64,000 bases of DNA from Nocardioides nitrophenolicus (GCF_016907515.1 NZ_JAFBBY010000001.1:1550001-1614000); one strand, 5' to 3'. Shown: positions 26,355 through 36,488, numbered from the stretch's first letter. Program-made: numbers and translations. Notes: generated by a model not told the origin, from the sequence alone.

Positions 26355-29300
26355 ATGAGCTCTGTCACCGACGGCGAGCCGGGTCCCGAGGACTCCCGGT
26401 TCGCTGCCTCGCGCGCTGGGCGCGGTCGGGGACGGAGAGGCCTCTGGCGGCGCCACGACGACGTCCCCGTCGTCGGCGAGCTCGCCGACGACGACGTCCA
26501 GGAGCTGCTGCGCCGCAGCAACACCTCGCTGCCGGCCGACGAGTCCGCGGCTGAGTCCGCTCCGCCCGCGGCCGGCTCCGACGAGCGGTCCGGCGATCCG
26601 GGCGACGACATCGCCGCGCGGGTCGGCAGCCGCACCACCGCGCCGCCCGACCCCGGCGACGTCACCGACCTCGACTGGGACGCGCTGGTCGAGCCGCAGC
26701 AGCCCGACGACGCCGACGACGCGGCCGGCGAGGCGCCCGGCGCCGACCGCTTCGGTCCCGGCCCCAGCGCCGACTGGGCCAGCGTCATCGACCGCTCGCT
26801 CGGCCGGCCGCTCACCGAGATCGAGCCCCACGAGTTCGAGGCGGGCTCCGAGGCGACCGCCGACGACCCGACCCTGCGCGGCACCCTCACCGACCGGCTG
26901 GAGCGGATGCGCGCCGAGGGGGGCGAGGCCCCGGAGCGCCCCCACGAGACCGCTGCCGGCGAAGAGACGGACGCGGATGCCGCCGACGACTGGTCGGCGA
27001 TCATCTCCCGCGCCACCCAGCGCCCGTTCGGCGACGCCCACGGCATCACTGCTGCCCAGACCGACGAGGCCGACGCCGAGCCGGTCGACCCGCTGACCGC
27101 GGAGGTGTGGCTCGAGGAGGAGTCGGAGCCCGAGGGCCCGACCGAGCCGGAGCCCGAGGCGCAGGCCCCGACCGAGCCGGAGCCGGAGCCCGAGCCGGAG
27201 CCCGAGCCGGCGCCGGTGGCCGAGCAGGCTCTCCCCGACCACCGACTGACCGACGAGGAGGCCGGCCAGCGGGTGATCGCGGCCGCCGTCGACGGTGGCT
27301 TCGCGGAGCCGACGCCCGTCCCCCAGCCCAAGGGCCTGGCCCGGCTGCGGCGCCGCCCGGGCGCGGCCTCGGCGCCGAAGCCGCACGCACGCCCCCTGCC
27401 GGAGGTCGTCGAGCCGCCGCTGCTCGAGGAGCCGATCCCCAACATCGACCGCATCGACGACGTCCCGCGTCGGCCCGAGGAGGTCCTCGCCCATGCGCGG
27501 GCCGAGATCGAGGCCGAGCTGGTGGCGCCGGCCGAGACGCCCGACGGCGTCGGGGCCGACGAGGCAGGCGTACCCGACAACGCCGAGGTGGTCGCCGCCC
27601 TGGCAGCGCGGCTGCGGCGCGACGCCGAGCTGGCCGCGGCCGAGCAGGCCGCCGAGCGACTGGCCGCCGAGGAGGCCGCCCAGCTGGCCCACGAGGCCCG
27701 GGCCGAGGCCGACCGGCTGGCGAACGCGGCGTCCGCGCAGCGTGAGGAGGCCGAGCTGCGTGCCGTCGAGCAGGCCCGACTGGCGGCCGAGGCGCATGCC
27801 GCCCGCGAGGCCGCCGAGGCGCGGGCGCGGGTGATGGCCGAGGCGGCGGCGGTGAGTGCCGCCGAGCACGCCGAGTTCGCGCGCCGCATGCTCGAGGAGC
27901 GGGAGGCCGCCGAGCGGACCTCCGCCGAGATCGCCCAGGCTCGCGCCCTCGCCGAGGAGGCCGCCCGCCAGCAGGCCGCCCTCGCCCAGGACGCCCACCG
28001 CGCCGCCGAGGCCGCCGAGGAGCGCGCCCGGATGCTCGCCGACCAGGCTGCGGCGAGCGCCGAGGAGCACGGCGCGCTCGCCCGGCAGGCCGTCGAGGAG
28101 CGTGCGATCGCCGAGCAGGCCGCCGCCGAGCACGCCCGGCTCGCCCAGGAGGCCCAGGCCTCCCGCCGACTGGCCGAGGAGGCGGCGCTGGAGCAGGCCG
28201 AGCTGGCCCGCCTGGCGCTCGAGACCGCCGAGGCCGCGGAACGCCGCGCCGGCGACGCCGCCGCCCGCGCCGAGGAGCAGTCCGCCGCCCGGGTCGCCGC
28301 CGACGAGTCAGCCACCCAGCAGGCCCACCGCGCCGAAGAGGCCCACCAGGCCCGCCTGCTCGCCGAGGAGGCCGCCCGCCAGCAGCTCGAGCTCGCCACC
28401 GAGGCCCAGGCCGCCGCCGCAGCCGCCCACGCCTCCGCCGCCGCCCTCGCCGAGGAGAAGAAGGCCGCCACCGAGGCCCTCGCCCGCGCCTCCGAGGTCG
28501 CCACCGAAGCCACCCGCGCCCGCACCGAGGCCGAGCAGCGCGCCGCCGCCGCCCTCACCGAGCTCGAGCACTCCGCCGCCGCCCACACCGCCGCCCTCGA
28601 GAACCTCCGCTCCGAGCTCGTCGAGGCCGAGGCCCGCGCCCTCGAGCACGCCCGCGCCCGCGCCGAGGCCGAGGCCCGCGCCGCCGAGCTCGCCCAGGAA
28701 CGCGAACGCGCCCTCGCCGACGCCGCCGCCCTCGCCCAGCAGGTCGCCCAGATCCGCGCCACCCTCACCCCGGACCCCGCGGCAGACATCACCCCGCTCG
28801 CCGCGGTCGTGACGCCGGACGAGGTGGCGACCACGCCCGAGCCGGTCGTCGAGGCCGAGCAGCTGGCCGAGCCGGTCGCCGATCCCGAGCCGGAGCCCGA
28901 GCCGGCCGTGCTCATCGAGCCGGAGCCGGAGCCGGAGCCCGAGCCGGAGCCCGAGCCGGAGCCCGAGCTGGAGCCCGCCCTGGTCATCGAACCCGAGCCG
29001 GTGGCCGAGGACCCGATCGAGGCGCAGCCCGACCTGACCGAACCCGACGTGGCAGCGCTGGTCGAGGCCGAGCCGGTGACCGACGTACCTCCGGCGACCG
29101 ACCTCGCCGCCCAGATGGCCCAGATCCGCGCCCGCCTGGCTGAGGAGGCTGTCCCCCTCAGCGCGGAGCCGGAGCCGATCGACGAGGCCGAGACCGACGC
29201 GTCCGACGAGGCGGAGCCCGACGACGTGCTGGGCCGGCACGCCGAGCGGACGCCGTCGCTGATGGAGCAGTGGCGCGCGACGGCGAGCACCCCGGACGAG

Positions 29301-29939
29301 CTCGACGAGACCGACGAGACCGACGATCGCCTCGACGACGCCGACATCCTCGACGTCGCCGCCGAGGAGGAGCCGGTCGCCGAGCCGGAGCCCGAGCCGG
29401 AGGTGCTCGCCGAGCCGGAGCCCGAGCCCGAGCCGGAGCCCGAGCCGGAGGTGCTCGCCGAGCCCGCTCCGACCTCGACCATCGCCTCTCGCCCGGCCCC
29501 GCCCGCGAAGCCCGTCCCGTTCCACGCGAAGCGCGGCACCGACGCCCTCGCCCCGATCGCGATCCTGTTCGCGCTCGGCCTGGCCGCGGTGGTCGGCCTC
29601 CGGGCGATCCGCGGCACCCTGTGGGACGACATCACGTTCAGCGCGACGCTGACCGTCATCGCGGCGATCCTGCTGGGCTACGCGCTCAAGGCGAGCAACT
29701 CCTCGCGCAGCGTCAGCATCGACGAGACCGGCGTCCTCAAGGTCACCCAGGGCGACACCAACAGCACCTTCGACCTGACCAGCCCGAACACCAAGATCGA
29801 GCAGACCGGCACACCCGGCTCCCGGGCCTGGCGGGTCCTCATCCTGCGGCGCAGCATGGCTCCGGTCGTCATCGACTCCCGCATGGTCGACGCCCACACC
29901 TTCCTGGAGGCCCTGCGCCAGTGGCAACCGGACCTCTAG
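26355..29939 (+). CDS. Large coiled-coil membrane protein with shared C-terminal domain
   Basis: A 1,194-residue acidic protein that I do not recognise as a named family. The N-terminal 400 residues are disordered and acidic with EPEPEP runs. Residues about 400-810 form a long Ala/Glu/Arg-rich heptad coiled coil with repeated EEAARQQ-, AEEHA- and RAEAEARA-like blocks. A second EPEPEP-rich linker follows (about 820-1055). Two membrane segments (about 1065-1085 and 1094-1113) lead into a beta-rich domain of about 79 residues containing VVIDSRMVD. The next gene and one at 52 kb share the last two elements. A structural or scaffold role near the envelope is possible; function unknown. Confidence 0.75.
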   Translation: MSSVTDGEPGPEDSRFAASRAGRGRGRRGLWRRHDDVPVVGELADDDVQELLRRSNTSLPADESAAESAPPAAGSDERSGDPGDDIAARVGSRTTAPPDPGDVTDLDWDALVEPQQPDDADDAAGEAPGADRFGPGPSADWASVIDRSLGRPLTEIEPHEFEAGSEATADDPTLRGTLTDRLERMRAEGGEAPERPHETAAGEETDADAADDWSAIISRATQRPFGDAHGITAAQTDEADAEPVDPLTAEVWLEEESEPEGPTEPEPEAQAPTEPEPEPEPEPEPAPVAEQALPDHRLTDEEAGQRVIAAAVDGGFAEPTPVPQPKGLARLRRRPGAASAPKPHARPLPEVVEPPLLEEPIPNIDRIDDVPRRPEEVLAHARAEIEAELVAPAETPDGVGADEAGVPDNAEVVAALAARLRRDAELAAAEQAAERLAAEEAAQLAHEARAEADRLANAASAQREEAELRAVEQARLAAEAHAAREAAEARARVMAEAAAVSAAEHAEFARRMLEEREAAERTSAEIAQARALAEEAARQQAALAQDAHRAAEAAEERARMLADQAAASAEEHGALARQAVEERAIAEQAAAEHARLAQEAQASRRLAEEAALEQAELARLALETAEAAERRAGDAAARAEEQSAARVAADESATQQAHRAEEAHQARLLAEEAARQQLELATEAQAAAAAAHASAAALAEEKKAATEALARASEVATEATRARTEAEQRAAAALTELEHSAAAHTAALENLRSELVEAEARALEHARARAEAEARAAELAQERERALADAAALAQQVAQIRATLTPDPAADITPLAAVVTPDEVATTPEPVVEAEQLAEPVADPEPEPEPAVLIEPEPEPEPEPEPEPEPELEPALVIEPEPVAEDPIEAQPDLTEPDVAALVEAEPVTDVPPATDLAAQMAQIRARLAEEAVPLSAEPEPIDEAETDASDEAEPDDVLGRHAERTPSLMEQWRATASTPDELDETDETDDRLDDADILDVAAEEEPVAEPEPEPEVLAEPEPEPEPEPEPEVLAEPAPTSTIASRPAPPAKPVPFHAKRGTDALAPIAILFALGLAAVVGLRAIRGTLWDDITFSATLTVIAAILLGYALKASNSSRSVSIDETGVLKVTQGDTNSTFDLTSPNTKIEQTGTPGSRAWRVLILRRSMAPVVIDSRMVDAHTFLEALRQWQPDL

Positions 29940-30535
29940 ACGTCGACCCGGTGGTCGCGCTCCGGCTGGAGCGCGACGAGCTCGCACGCCGGCTCGCGGC
30001 CAGCCAGGACGAGGTCTCGCGGCTGACGGCGGCGTTGGAGAGCTCGCGGGCGGAGGTCGCGGCGCTGCAGGCGGGCGAGTCGCTGTCGCTGTTCGACGGA
30101 GACCCGCAGGCCGGTGATCGGCTCACGGGCGACGGCAGCGATCCGCGGGTGCTGTCGATGGTGCTCGGGGCGACGGCGATCGTGGCCGGCATGGTCGCGC
30201 TGCTCACCCTGCTCAACGGCAAGCTCGGTACGCCCTTCGGCGTGGCCATCGTGCTCGTGGCGGTCGGTCTGGCCTGGGCGGCGGCCAAGACCAGGGTGGT
30301 GCCGGTCGAGGTGAGCGTGGTCCGCGGTGTGGTGTACGTCGAACAGGGCGAGTCGACGTACCGCTTCGACGTCCGCAAGCCGGAGACCCAGGTCGAGGTG
30401 GTGGGGCGGCCGGGCGAGCCGGGCTTCCTGGTCCGCTTCCCGCGCAAGGCGATGGAGCCGTTCGTGATCGACGGCTCGATGGTCGACGCCGAGGAGTTCC
30501 TCCGCCAGCTGCGCGAACACCGCCCCGAACTCTGA
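29921..30535 (+). CDS. Small paralogue of the coiled-coil membrane protein
   Basis: A 204-residue protein. A short coiled coil (about residues 10-50, [18 protein letters not shown]) precedes two membrane segments (about 75-98 and 103-122). The C-terminal domain aligns without large gaps to the end of the preceding protein: [20 protein letters not shown] and [19 protein letters not shown] against FDLTSPNTKIEQTGTPGSRA and PVVIDSRMVDAHTFLEALR. The GTG at 29921 overlaps the preceding gene by 19 bases and is preceded by GGAGG at 29906-29910, implying coupling. Function unknown. Confidence 0.75.
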   Translation: MATGPLDVDPVVALRLERDELARRLAASQDEVSRLTAALESSRAEVAALQAGESLSLFDGDPQAGDRLTGDGSDPRVLSMVLGATAIVAGMVALLTLLNGKLGTPFGVAIVLVAVGLAWAAAKTRVVPVEVSVVRGVVYVEQGESTYRFDVRKPETQVEVVGRPGEPGFLVRFPRKAMEPFVIDGSMVDAEEFLRQLREHRPEL

Positions 30536-30541
30536 GTGTCC

Positions 30542-30687
30542 GCCGACCCGGCACAAACTGGCCCGGGATTTCCGCCGACCCGGCAGAAAGTAGTTCGCGG
30601 ACGGGCTACTTTCTGCCGGGTCGGCGCACCCCCGGCACTACTTTCTGCCGGGTCAGCGCAAAACCCGGGCCACTTTCTGCCGGGTCA
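30542..30687. repeat. Five-copy repeat of a GACCCGGCAGAAAGT unit
   Basis: The gap between convergent genes is built from one unit. A perfect 21-base inverted repeat (30573-30593 and 30606-30626) with a 12-base loop forms a strong hairpin. A further direct copy lies at 30638-30654, a truncated one at 30671-30687 overlaps the hydrolase stop codon, and a degenerate inverted copy is at 30542-30561. The hairpin may terminate both genes; the extra copies suggest an amplified or mobile small repeat. Confidence 0.88.
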
Positions 30688-31704
30688 GGTGAGGGCGGTG
30701 CGGAGCCGGCCGGCGATCTCCCGCACCGCGGCCCGGCTGGAGCGGCCCACGCCGAGGATGTTCAAGAAGCCGTGGATCTGGTCGACATAGCGCTTGAGCT
30801 CGACCTCGGCGCCGGCGTCCACCATCCGGCGTGCGTAGTCCTCACCCTCGTCGCGCAGCGGGTCGAAGCCCGCGGTGGCGACGAAGGCGGGAGCGAGGCC
30901 GGCGGGCAGGTCGATGTCGAGCAGGTTCATCCGCTCGTCGGCCCGGTCCTCGGGCCGAGGCAGGTAGCTGTCGTTGAACGTGGCGATCGACTCGGCGGTG
31001 AGATAGAGCCCCTCGCCGAACAGCCGCAGGCTCTCGGTCGAGCGGTCGGCGTCGGTGCACGGGTAGACGAGCAGCTGGAAGGCGAGCGGGAGGCCGGCCC
31101 GGGCGGCGGCGATCGCGGTCCAGGCGGCGAGGTTGCCGCCGGCGGAGTCGCCGGCGACGCCGATCCGCTCGGGGTCGACGTCGAGCTCGGCGGCGTGCTC
31201 GTGCACCCAGCGCAGCGTGGCCTCCGCGTCGTCGAAGGCGGCGGGGAACGCAGCCTCGGGACCGACCCGGTACTCCACCGCGAGCACCCGCACGCCCGAC
31301 TCCTCCGCGAGCAGCCGGCAAGGCGCGTCGTGGGAGACGAGGTCGCCGTAGAGGAAGCCGCCGCCGTGGAAGAACACCAGCAGTCCGGACCCGGCGCGCC
31401 GCGACGGCTGGTAGAGCCGCCCCGGCAGGTCACCCACCGCGAGGTCGCGCACGCTGCCGATCGGCTGGCGCCCGCCCACGAGTACGGCGTTCTCCCGCAG
31501 CGCGGCCCGCCCCTCGGCGACACCGGTCCCGGCGAGGTCGCCCTTGCGGGCCAGGCGCTGCAGGGTCAGCATCACCTGCAGGTCGGGGGCCAGCGTCTGC
31601 CCGTCGAGCACCAGCGCCGGGCCGGTGATCAGCCGCTGTGCCCGCGCGGGCAGTCCCATCAAGGTCGACAGCAGGCGCGCCTCGGCCGCGTTCCGGATGC
31701 TCAC
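30685..31704 (-). CDS. Alpha/beta hydrolase (hormone-sensitive lipase family)
   Basis: A 339-residue esterase or lipase of the HSL group. The oxyanion motif [11 protein letters not shown] lies near residue 110, the nucleophile elbow GDSAGGN near 185, the acid in GFDPLRDEG near 280 and the histidine in DQIHGF near 312. No signal peptide is apparent. Such enzymes cleave short to medium acyl esters. The gene is divergent from ppk across 84 bp. Substrate cannot be told from sequence. Confidence 0.85.
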   Translation of the reverse strand: MSIRNAAEARLLSTLMGLPARAQRLITGPALVLDGQTLAPDLQVMLTLQRLARKGDLAGTGVAEGRAALRENAVLVGGRQPIGSVRDLAVGDLPGRLYQPSRRAGSGLLVFFHGGGFLYGDLVSHDAPCRLLAEESGVRVLAVEYRVGPEAAFPAAFDDAEATLRWVHEHAAELDVDPERIGVAGDSAGGNLAAWTAIAAARAGLPLAFQLLVYPCTDADRSTESLRLFGEGLYLTAESIATFNDSYLPRPEDRADERMNLLDIDLPAGLAPAFVATAGFDPLRDEGEDYARRMVDAGAEVELKRYVDQIHGFLNILGVGRSSRAAVREIAGRLRTALT

Positions 31705-31748
31705 GGGGAGACCATACTCAGAGTACGCCGACCGTGCGGCCCGGTCGG

Positions 31749-31770
31749 CGTCACCTCACGTTCACCCGAA
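31749..31770 (+). promoter_or_regulatory. PHO box upstream of ppk
   Basis: Two adjacent 11-base direct-repeat units, CGTCACCTCAC (31749-31759) and GTTCACCCGAA (31760-31770), match the Streptomyces-type PhoP-binding pattern of tandem GTTCACC-like units. The site ends 18 bases before the ppk ATG, so a transcript starting there would have almost no leader. Phosphate-starvation control of ppk is inferred from the motif. Confidence 0.68.
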
Positions 31771-31788
31771 GGTGCCACACTCGCGAAC

Positions 31789-33957
31789 ATGTCGACCGAG
31801 CAGCAGCCGACGTCCCTCCTCCCGGACGCCGAGAGCCCCGAGACCGGTACTCTCGTCGCCGTGTCCGAGGAGGATCCGGGCTACGTCCCCGACCCGGCGC
31901 TGGTCGCGGCGATCGAGTCGGTCGACAACCGCTTCGTCGACCGCGAGCTGTCGTGGTTGCGGTTCAACGAGCGGGTGCTGGAGCTGGCCGAGGACGAGTC
32001 CCTGCCGCTGCTCGAACGGGCCCGGTTCCTGGCGATCTTCACCAGCAACCTCGACGAGTTCTTCATGGTCCGGGTGGCCGGCCTCAAGCGCCGGATCGCG
32101 ACCGGACTGGCGGTGCGGGCGGCGAGCGGCCTGATGCCGCTGGAGGTGCTGGAGGCGATCTGGCGTCGTACGGCGGAGCTGAGCCAGCGTCACGCGCGGG
32201 TCTTCCACGACGAGGTGGTGCCGGCGCTGGGCGCGGAGGGGATCGACCTGGTCCGCTGGGCCGACCTGGACCGCGACGAGCAGAAGGAGTGCAAGCGGCT
32301 GTTCAAGGACCGGATCTTCCCGGTGCTGACCCCGCTGGCCGTCGACCCGGCCCACCCCTTCCCCTACATCTCCGGCCTCTCGCTCAACCTCGCGGTCGTG
32401 CTGCGCAACCCGAAGTCGGGCAAGGAGCTGTTCGCCCGGGTGAAGGTGCCGTCGAACTTCGACCGCTTCGTCTCGCTCGGCAACGCCCGGTTCGTGCCGC
32501 TGGAGGATGTCATCGGCGCCCACCTGCGCCGGCTCTTCCCCGGGATGGAGGTGCTCGAGGCGCACACCTTCCGGGTCACCCGCAACGAGGACCTCGAGGT
32601 CGAGGAGGACGACGCCGAGAACCTGCTCGCCGCGCTCGAGAAGGAGCTGCTGCGGCGCAAGTTCGGCCCGCCGGTGCGCCTGGAGGTGGAGGAGTCGATC
32701 GCGCCGTCGGTGCTCGAGCTGCTGGTCTCCGAGCTCGGGATCAGCGACAACGAGGTGTTCCGGCTGCCGGGGCCGCTCGACCTGCGCGGCCTGCACTCGA
32801 TCGCCGATCTGCCCCGCGAGGACCTGAAGTACCCCTCCTTCGTGCCGAGCACCCACACCCGGCTGGCCGACTTCGAGTCGGCCGCGCCGGTCGACGTGTT
32901 CAAGGCGCTGCGTCGCCGCGACGTGCTCCTGCACCACCCCTACGACTCCTTCGCCACGTCGGTGCAGCGCTTCATCGAGCAGGCCGCGGCCGACCCGCAC
33001 GTGCTGGCCATCAAGCAGACGCTCTACCGCACCTCCGGCGACTCCCCGATCATCGACGCCCTCATCGACGCCGCCGAGGCCGGCAAGCAGGTGCTGGTCC
33101 TGGTCGAGATCAAGGCCCGGTTCGACGAGCAGGCCAACATCCGCTGGGCGCGCAAGCTGGAGCAGGCCGGCTGCCATGTCGTCTACGGCCTGGTCGGGCT
33201 CAAGACCCACTGCAAGCTGGCGATGGTGGTGCGCGACGAGCCGGAGGGCATTCGCCGCTACACCCACATCGGCACGGGCAACTACAACCCGAAGACCTCG
33301 CGGATGTACGAGGACCTCGGCCTGCTCACGACCAACGAGGTGATCGGCGAGGACGTCGCCCACCTGTTCAACAACCTCTCCGGCTGGTCGCGCAAGGCGA
33401 CCTACGAGGACCTGCTCGTCGCCCCCGACTCGGTGCGCGCCGGCCTGATCGACCAGATCCACCGCGAGATCGACCACGCCAAGGCCGGCCGCCCGGCGGG
33501 CATCCGGTTCAAGGCGAACTCGGTCGTCGACGAGGAGACCATCGACGCGCTCTACCTCGCCTCGTGTGAGGGCGTGCCGGTCGAGCTGCTCGTGCGCGGG
33601 ATCTGCGCGCTGCGCCCCGGGGTCGCCGGGCTGAGCGAGAACATCAAGGTCCGCTCCATCCTCGGCCGCTTCCTCGAGCACAGCCGGGTGTTCTCCTTCG
33701 AGGGCGGCGGCGAGCCGGTCACCTGGATCGGCTCGGCCGACCTCATGCATCGCAACCTCGACCGCCGGGTCGAGGTCCTGGTCCGCCTGCCCGCCGCCAG
33801 TCGCGACGACGTACGACGCCTGCTCGACCTCGCGTTCGCCCCGACCACCCAGGCGTGGGAGCTGGGCGCCGACGGCGAGTGGAAGCGCAACGCCGGCACG
33901 GTCCACCTCCAGGAGACCCTGATCGAGCAGCAGCGGAAGCGGCGTACGAGCGACTGA
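31789..33957 (+). CDS. ppk: Polyphosphate kinase 1
   Basis: A 722-residue PPK1. After an acidic N-terminal extension of about 45 residues come the PPK N domain ([15 protein letters not shown]), the middle domain, and two catalytic phospholipase-D-like domains. The conserved histidines are in [11 protein letters not shown] and [17 protein letters not shown]1 reversibly polymerises the gamma phosphate of ATP into polyphosphate. It is preceded by a PHO box and followed by phosphate-transport genes, a coherent phosphate-storage island. Confidence 0.96.
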   Translation: MSTEQQPTSLLPDAESPETGTLVAVSEEDPGYVPDPALVAAIESVDNRFVDRELSWLRFNERVLELAEDESLPLLERARFLAIFTSNLDEFFMVRVAGLKRRIATGLAVRAASGLMPLEVLEAIWRRTAELSQRHARVFHDEVVPALGAEGIDLVRWADLDRDEQKECKRLFKDRIFPVLTPLAVDPAHPFPYISGLSLNLAVVLRNPKSGKELFARVKVPSNFDRFVSLGNARFVPLEDVIGAHLRRLFPGMEVLEAHTFRVTRNEDLEVEEDDAENLLAALEKELLRRKFGPPVRLEVEESIAPSVLELLVSELGISDNEVFRLPGPLDLRGLHSIADLPREDLKYPSFVPSTHTRLADFESAAPVDVFKALRRRDVLLHHPYDSFATSVQRFIEQAAADPHVLAIKQTLYRTSGDSPIIDALIDAAEAGKQVLVLVEIKARFDEQANIRWARKLEQAGCHVVYGLVGLKTHCKLAMVVRDEPEGIRRYTHIGTGNYNPKTSRMYEDLGLLTTNEVIGEDVAHLFNNLSGWSRKATYEDLLVAPDSVRAGLIDQIHREIDHAKAGRPAGIRFKANSVVDEETIDALYLASCEGVPVELLVRGICALRPGVAGLSENIKVRSILGRFLEHSRVFSFEGGGEPVTWIGSADLMHRNLDRRVEVLVRLPAASRDDVRRLLDLAFAPTTQAWELGADGEWKRNAGTVHLQETLIEQQRKRRTSD

Positions 33958-34098
33958 TTCCGGGCTGACCCCCGGCTGACCTGCGACAACGCGCCGGGGT
34001 GCCCCGCGCCACAGCGCGCGGCGAGCCCCGCAGTTGCGTTCACGCCCGCGTGGTCCCCTAGCATGAGCGCGTTCGCCTCCGCCTCAACGGGAGTCCAT

Positions 34099-34719
34099 GT
34101 GGGTCTGCGTCTGCGTCCGGTCGATACCTCCTTCTACGACCTCTTCACCCAGTCCGCCCAGCACCTCGTGGGCGGCGCCGAGCTCCTCGCCGAGATGCTG
34201 TCGGAGTCCTCGGACAAGAACGACGTGGCCGAACGGATGCGTGCCGCCGAGCATGCCGCCGACGAGACCACCCACGAGATCGTCAAGAAGGTCAACAGCA
34301 CCTTCGTGACGCCGTTCGACCGCGAGGACATCTACGCCCTCGGCTCGGGCCTCGACGACGTCATGGACATGATGGACGAGGCGGTCGACCTGATCCTCCT
34401 CTACGAGGTCCAGGTCGCGCTGCCCGCGGAGCTCTCCGAGCAGGTCGAGGTCCTCCAGCGCTGCGCCGAGCTGACCGCGGCGGCCATGCCGAGGCTGCAG
34501 TCGATGCAGTCTCTCGACGACTACTGGATCGAGATCAACCGGCTCGAGAACGCCGGCGACCGTAACCACCGGCGCACCCTCGCCAAGCTGTTCTCCGGCG
34601 AGTACCCCACCCTCGAGGTGCTCAAGCTCAAGGACATCGTCGAGTCCCTCGAGGGCGCCATCGACGCCTTCGAGCGGGTCGCGAACACGGTGGAGCAGAT
34701 CGCCGTCAAGGAAGGCTGA
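34099..34719 (+). CDS. DUF47/PhoU-like Pit accessory protein
   Basis: A 206-residue all-helical protein of the DUF47 family (PhoU-like), the usual partner of Pit transporters. Conserved segments are THEIVKKVNSTFVTPFDRED and DDVMDMMDEAVD, which form the PhoU-type metal-binding helices. The GTG at 34099 was chosen because GGGAG lies five bases upstream; earlier in-frame starts are weaker. It is followed four bases later by pit, so they are co-transcribed. Confidence 0.88.
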   Translation: MGLRLRPVDTSFYDLFTQSAQHLVGGAELLAEMLSESSDKNDVAERMRAAEHAADETTHEIVKKVNSTFVTPFDREDIYALGSGLDDVMDMMDEAVDLILLYEVQVALPAELSEQVEVLQRCAELTAAAMPRLQSMQSLDDYWIEINRLENAGDRNHRRTLAKLFSGEYPTLEVLKLKDIVESLEGAIDAFERVANTVEQIAVKEG

Positions 34720-34723
34720 GTCG

Positions 34724-35752
34724 GTGACTCTCACCCTGGCGATCGTGATCGCCGTGGTCGTCATCGCCCTGGCGTTCGACTACACCAACGGCTTCCACGA
34801 CGCGGCCAACGCGATCGCGACCTCGGTCTCGACGCGTGCCCTCACGCCGCGGATCGCGCTCACCCTGGCGGCGCTGATGAACTTCATCGGCGCCCTGCTC
34901 GGGCAGGAGGTCGCCAAGACCGTCGCCGACGTGATCACCATCGAGGACGCCAACGGCCAACTGCAGGTGGGCGTGCACCACGGCCTGGTGATCGTGATGG
35001 CCGGCCTGCTCGGCGCGATCATCTGGAACCTGATCACCTGGTACTTCGGCCTGCCGTCGTCGTCCTCGCATGCCCTCATCGGCGGGCTGGTCGGCGCCGC
35101 GATCGCGGGTGGCGTCAGCGTCAAGTGGGACACCATCGTGCAGAAGGTGCTGATCCCGATGGTGATCTCGCCGCTGTTCGGCTTCTGCGCCGCTTTCGTC
35201 GTGATGACGGCGATCCTGTGGATCTTCCGCAAGGGCAACCCGCACCGGATCAACCGCGGCTTCCGCGGCATGCAGACCATCTCCGCCGCCGCCCTCGCGC
35301 TCGGCCACGGCCTGCAGGACGCGCAGAAGACGATGGGCGTCATCCTGCTCACGCTGGTCATCGCCTATCCCGCGAGCTACGACATCGAGACGCTGCCGAT
35401 CTGGGTCGTGCTCGCCGCCGCGGGCGCCATCTCCGCGGGCACGTACGCCGGCGGCTGGCGGATCATGCGCACCCTGGGCCGCAAGATCATCCACCTCGAC
35501 CCGCCGCGGGGCTTCGCCGCCGAGTCGGTGGGCGCGGGCGTGCTCTACACGACGGCGTTCGTCTTCCACGCCCCGATCTCGACCACCCACACCATCACCT
35601 CGGCCGTGATGGGCGCCGGCGCGACCAAGCGCTTCTCGGCGGTGCGCTGGGGCATGGCCCGCACCATCCTGGTCGCCTGGGTCTCGACCTTCCCCGCGGC
35701 CGCCCTCGCGGCCTGGGGCTGCTACGAGATCCTGCACCTCATTCTGCTGTGA
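34724..35752 (+). CDS. pit: Low-affinity inorganic phosphate transporter Pit
   Basis: A 342-residue member of the inorganic phosphate transporter (PiT) family with about 10 membrane helices. Signatures are FDYTNGFHDAANAIATS at the N-terminus, LPSSSSHALIGGL, and the internal repeat GHGLQDAQKTMG. It imports metal-phosphate with protons. GTG start. The 3' end overlaps the convergent regulator gene by 14 bases. Confidence 0.93.
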   Translation: MTLTLAIVIAVVVIALAFDYTNGFHDAANAIATSVSTRALTPRIALTLAALMNFIGALLGQEVAKTVADVITIEDANGQLQVGVHHGLVIVMAGLLGAIIWNLITWYFGLPSSSSHALIGGLVGAAIAGGVSVKWDTIVQKVLIPMVISPLFGFCAAFVVMTAILWIFRKGNPHRINRGFRGMQTISAAALALGHGLQDAQKTMGVILLTLVIAYPASYDIETLPIWVVLAAAGAISAGTYAGGWRIMRTLGRKIIHLDPPRGFAAESVGAGVLYTTAFVFHAPISTTHTITSAVMGAGATKRFSAVRWGMARTILVAWVSTFPAAALAAWGCYEILHLILL

Positions 35753-36488
35753 GGCAGTAGCCCCGCCCTCGGATCCGTCGTACGTCGACCGCGGACCCGA
35801 GCCGCGAGCGCAGCCGGGTGACGTGCATGGCGATGGTGTTGCCCCCCGGCCGCTTGCCGTCGGTGCCCCACAGCGCGTCGCGCAGCTCGTCGTCGGTGAC
35901 CACGCCGGGCGCGGCCAGCAGCAGCGCGCGCAGCAGCTCGAACTCCTTGAGCGGCAGGTCGGCGATCCGCTCGCCGTCCACCCGCACGCTGTACGCCGTC
36001 GCGTCGAGCGCGACCGGCCCGAACTCCAGCCGGGCGTGCTCGGCCAGCGAGCGCGGCGCGTGGGTCAGCAGGTCCCACAGGTGCTGGGGCGCGTACGGCC
36101 GCACCGCGACCGCCGACGCCCCCGCCAGCATGAGCGGTCCGACCCGGTCGGCTCCCGCCTCGTCGCCGGCGCACGCCGCCGCGATGACGTACGGCGAGCC
36201 GTGCTGGCGGATCACGCCGACGAACTCCTCCGCCGGGATCCCCGGGGCGCTCGGCGCCACCACCACGGCGTGGGGGTCGGTGCGCCCGAACTCGACCAGG
36301 CCGTCGAGGGTCGAGCCGACCCAGGTCACGTGGACCCCGCGGCCCGCCATCGCCTCCGCGAGCGCGCCGCCGTCGTCGCTGGGGTCGACCACCAGGAGCT
36401 GTGCTCCCGAGGACTCGACCCAGCGGTGCAGGTAGGCGCGCACGGACTGGCGACGGGCATCGCGGCGCCCGTCGTCCCGCATCCCCAT
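35739..36488 (-). CDS. Winged-helix regulator with degenerate receiver domain
   Basis: A 249-residue OmpR-like protein. The C-terminal winged helix (about 155-245) is intact (LPLKEFELLRALLLAAPGVV, then IAMHVTRLRSRLG). The receiver-like N-terminal domain lacks the phospho-acceptor Asp: the third strand reads AVVVAPSAPG, and the fifth-strand Lys is Arg (AVAVRPYAP). It should therefore not be a phosphorylated response regulator. It lies 22 bases after pstB on the same strand and is probably part of the pst transcript, so a phosphate-related regulatory role is plausible. Confidence 0.75.
   Translation of the reverse strand: MGMRDDGRRDARRQSVRAYLHRWVESSGAQLLVVDPSDDGGALAEAMAGRGVHVTWVGSTLDGLVEFGRTDPHAVVVAPSAPGIPAEEFVGVIRQHGSPYVIAAACAGDEAGADRVGPLMLAGASAVAVRPYAPQHLWDLLTHAPRSLAEHARLEFGPVALDATAYSVRVDGERIADLPLKEFELLRALLLAAPGVVTDDELRDALWGTDGKRPGGNTIAMHVTRLRSRLGSAVDVRRIRGRGYCLTAE

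Noticed and set aside
26346..29987. Very long open frames antisense to the coiled-coil gene, rich in Ser/Ala or Gly/Leu
   Set aside because: They mirror the Ala/Glu codon repeats of the real gene (GCC/GAG read on the other strand) and have no family motif.
34031..34062. A third PHO box upstream of the DUF47-pit pair (GTTCACGCCCG)
   Set aside because: Only one unit matches; the adjacent 11 bases do not repeat it well enough to claim a PhoP site.
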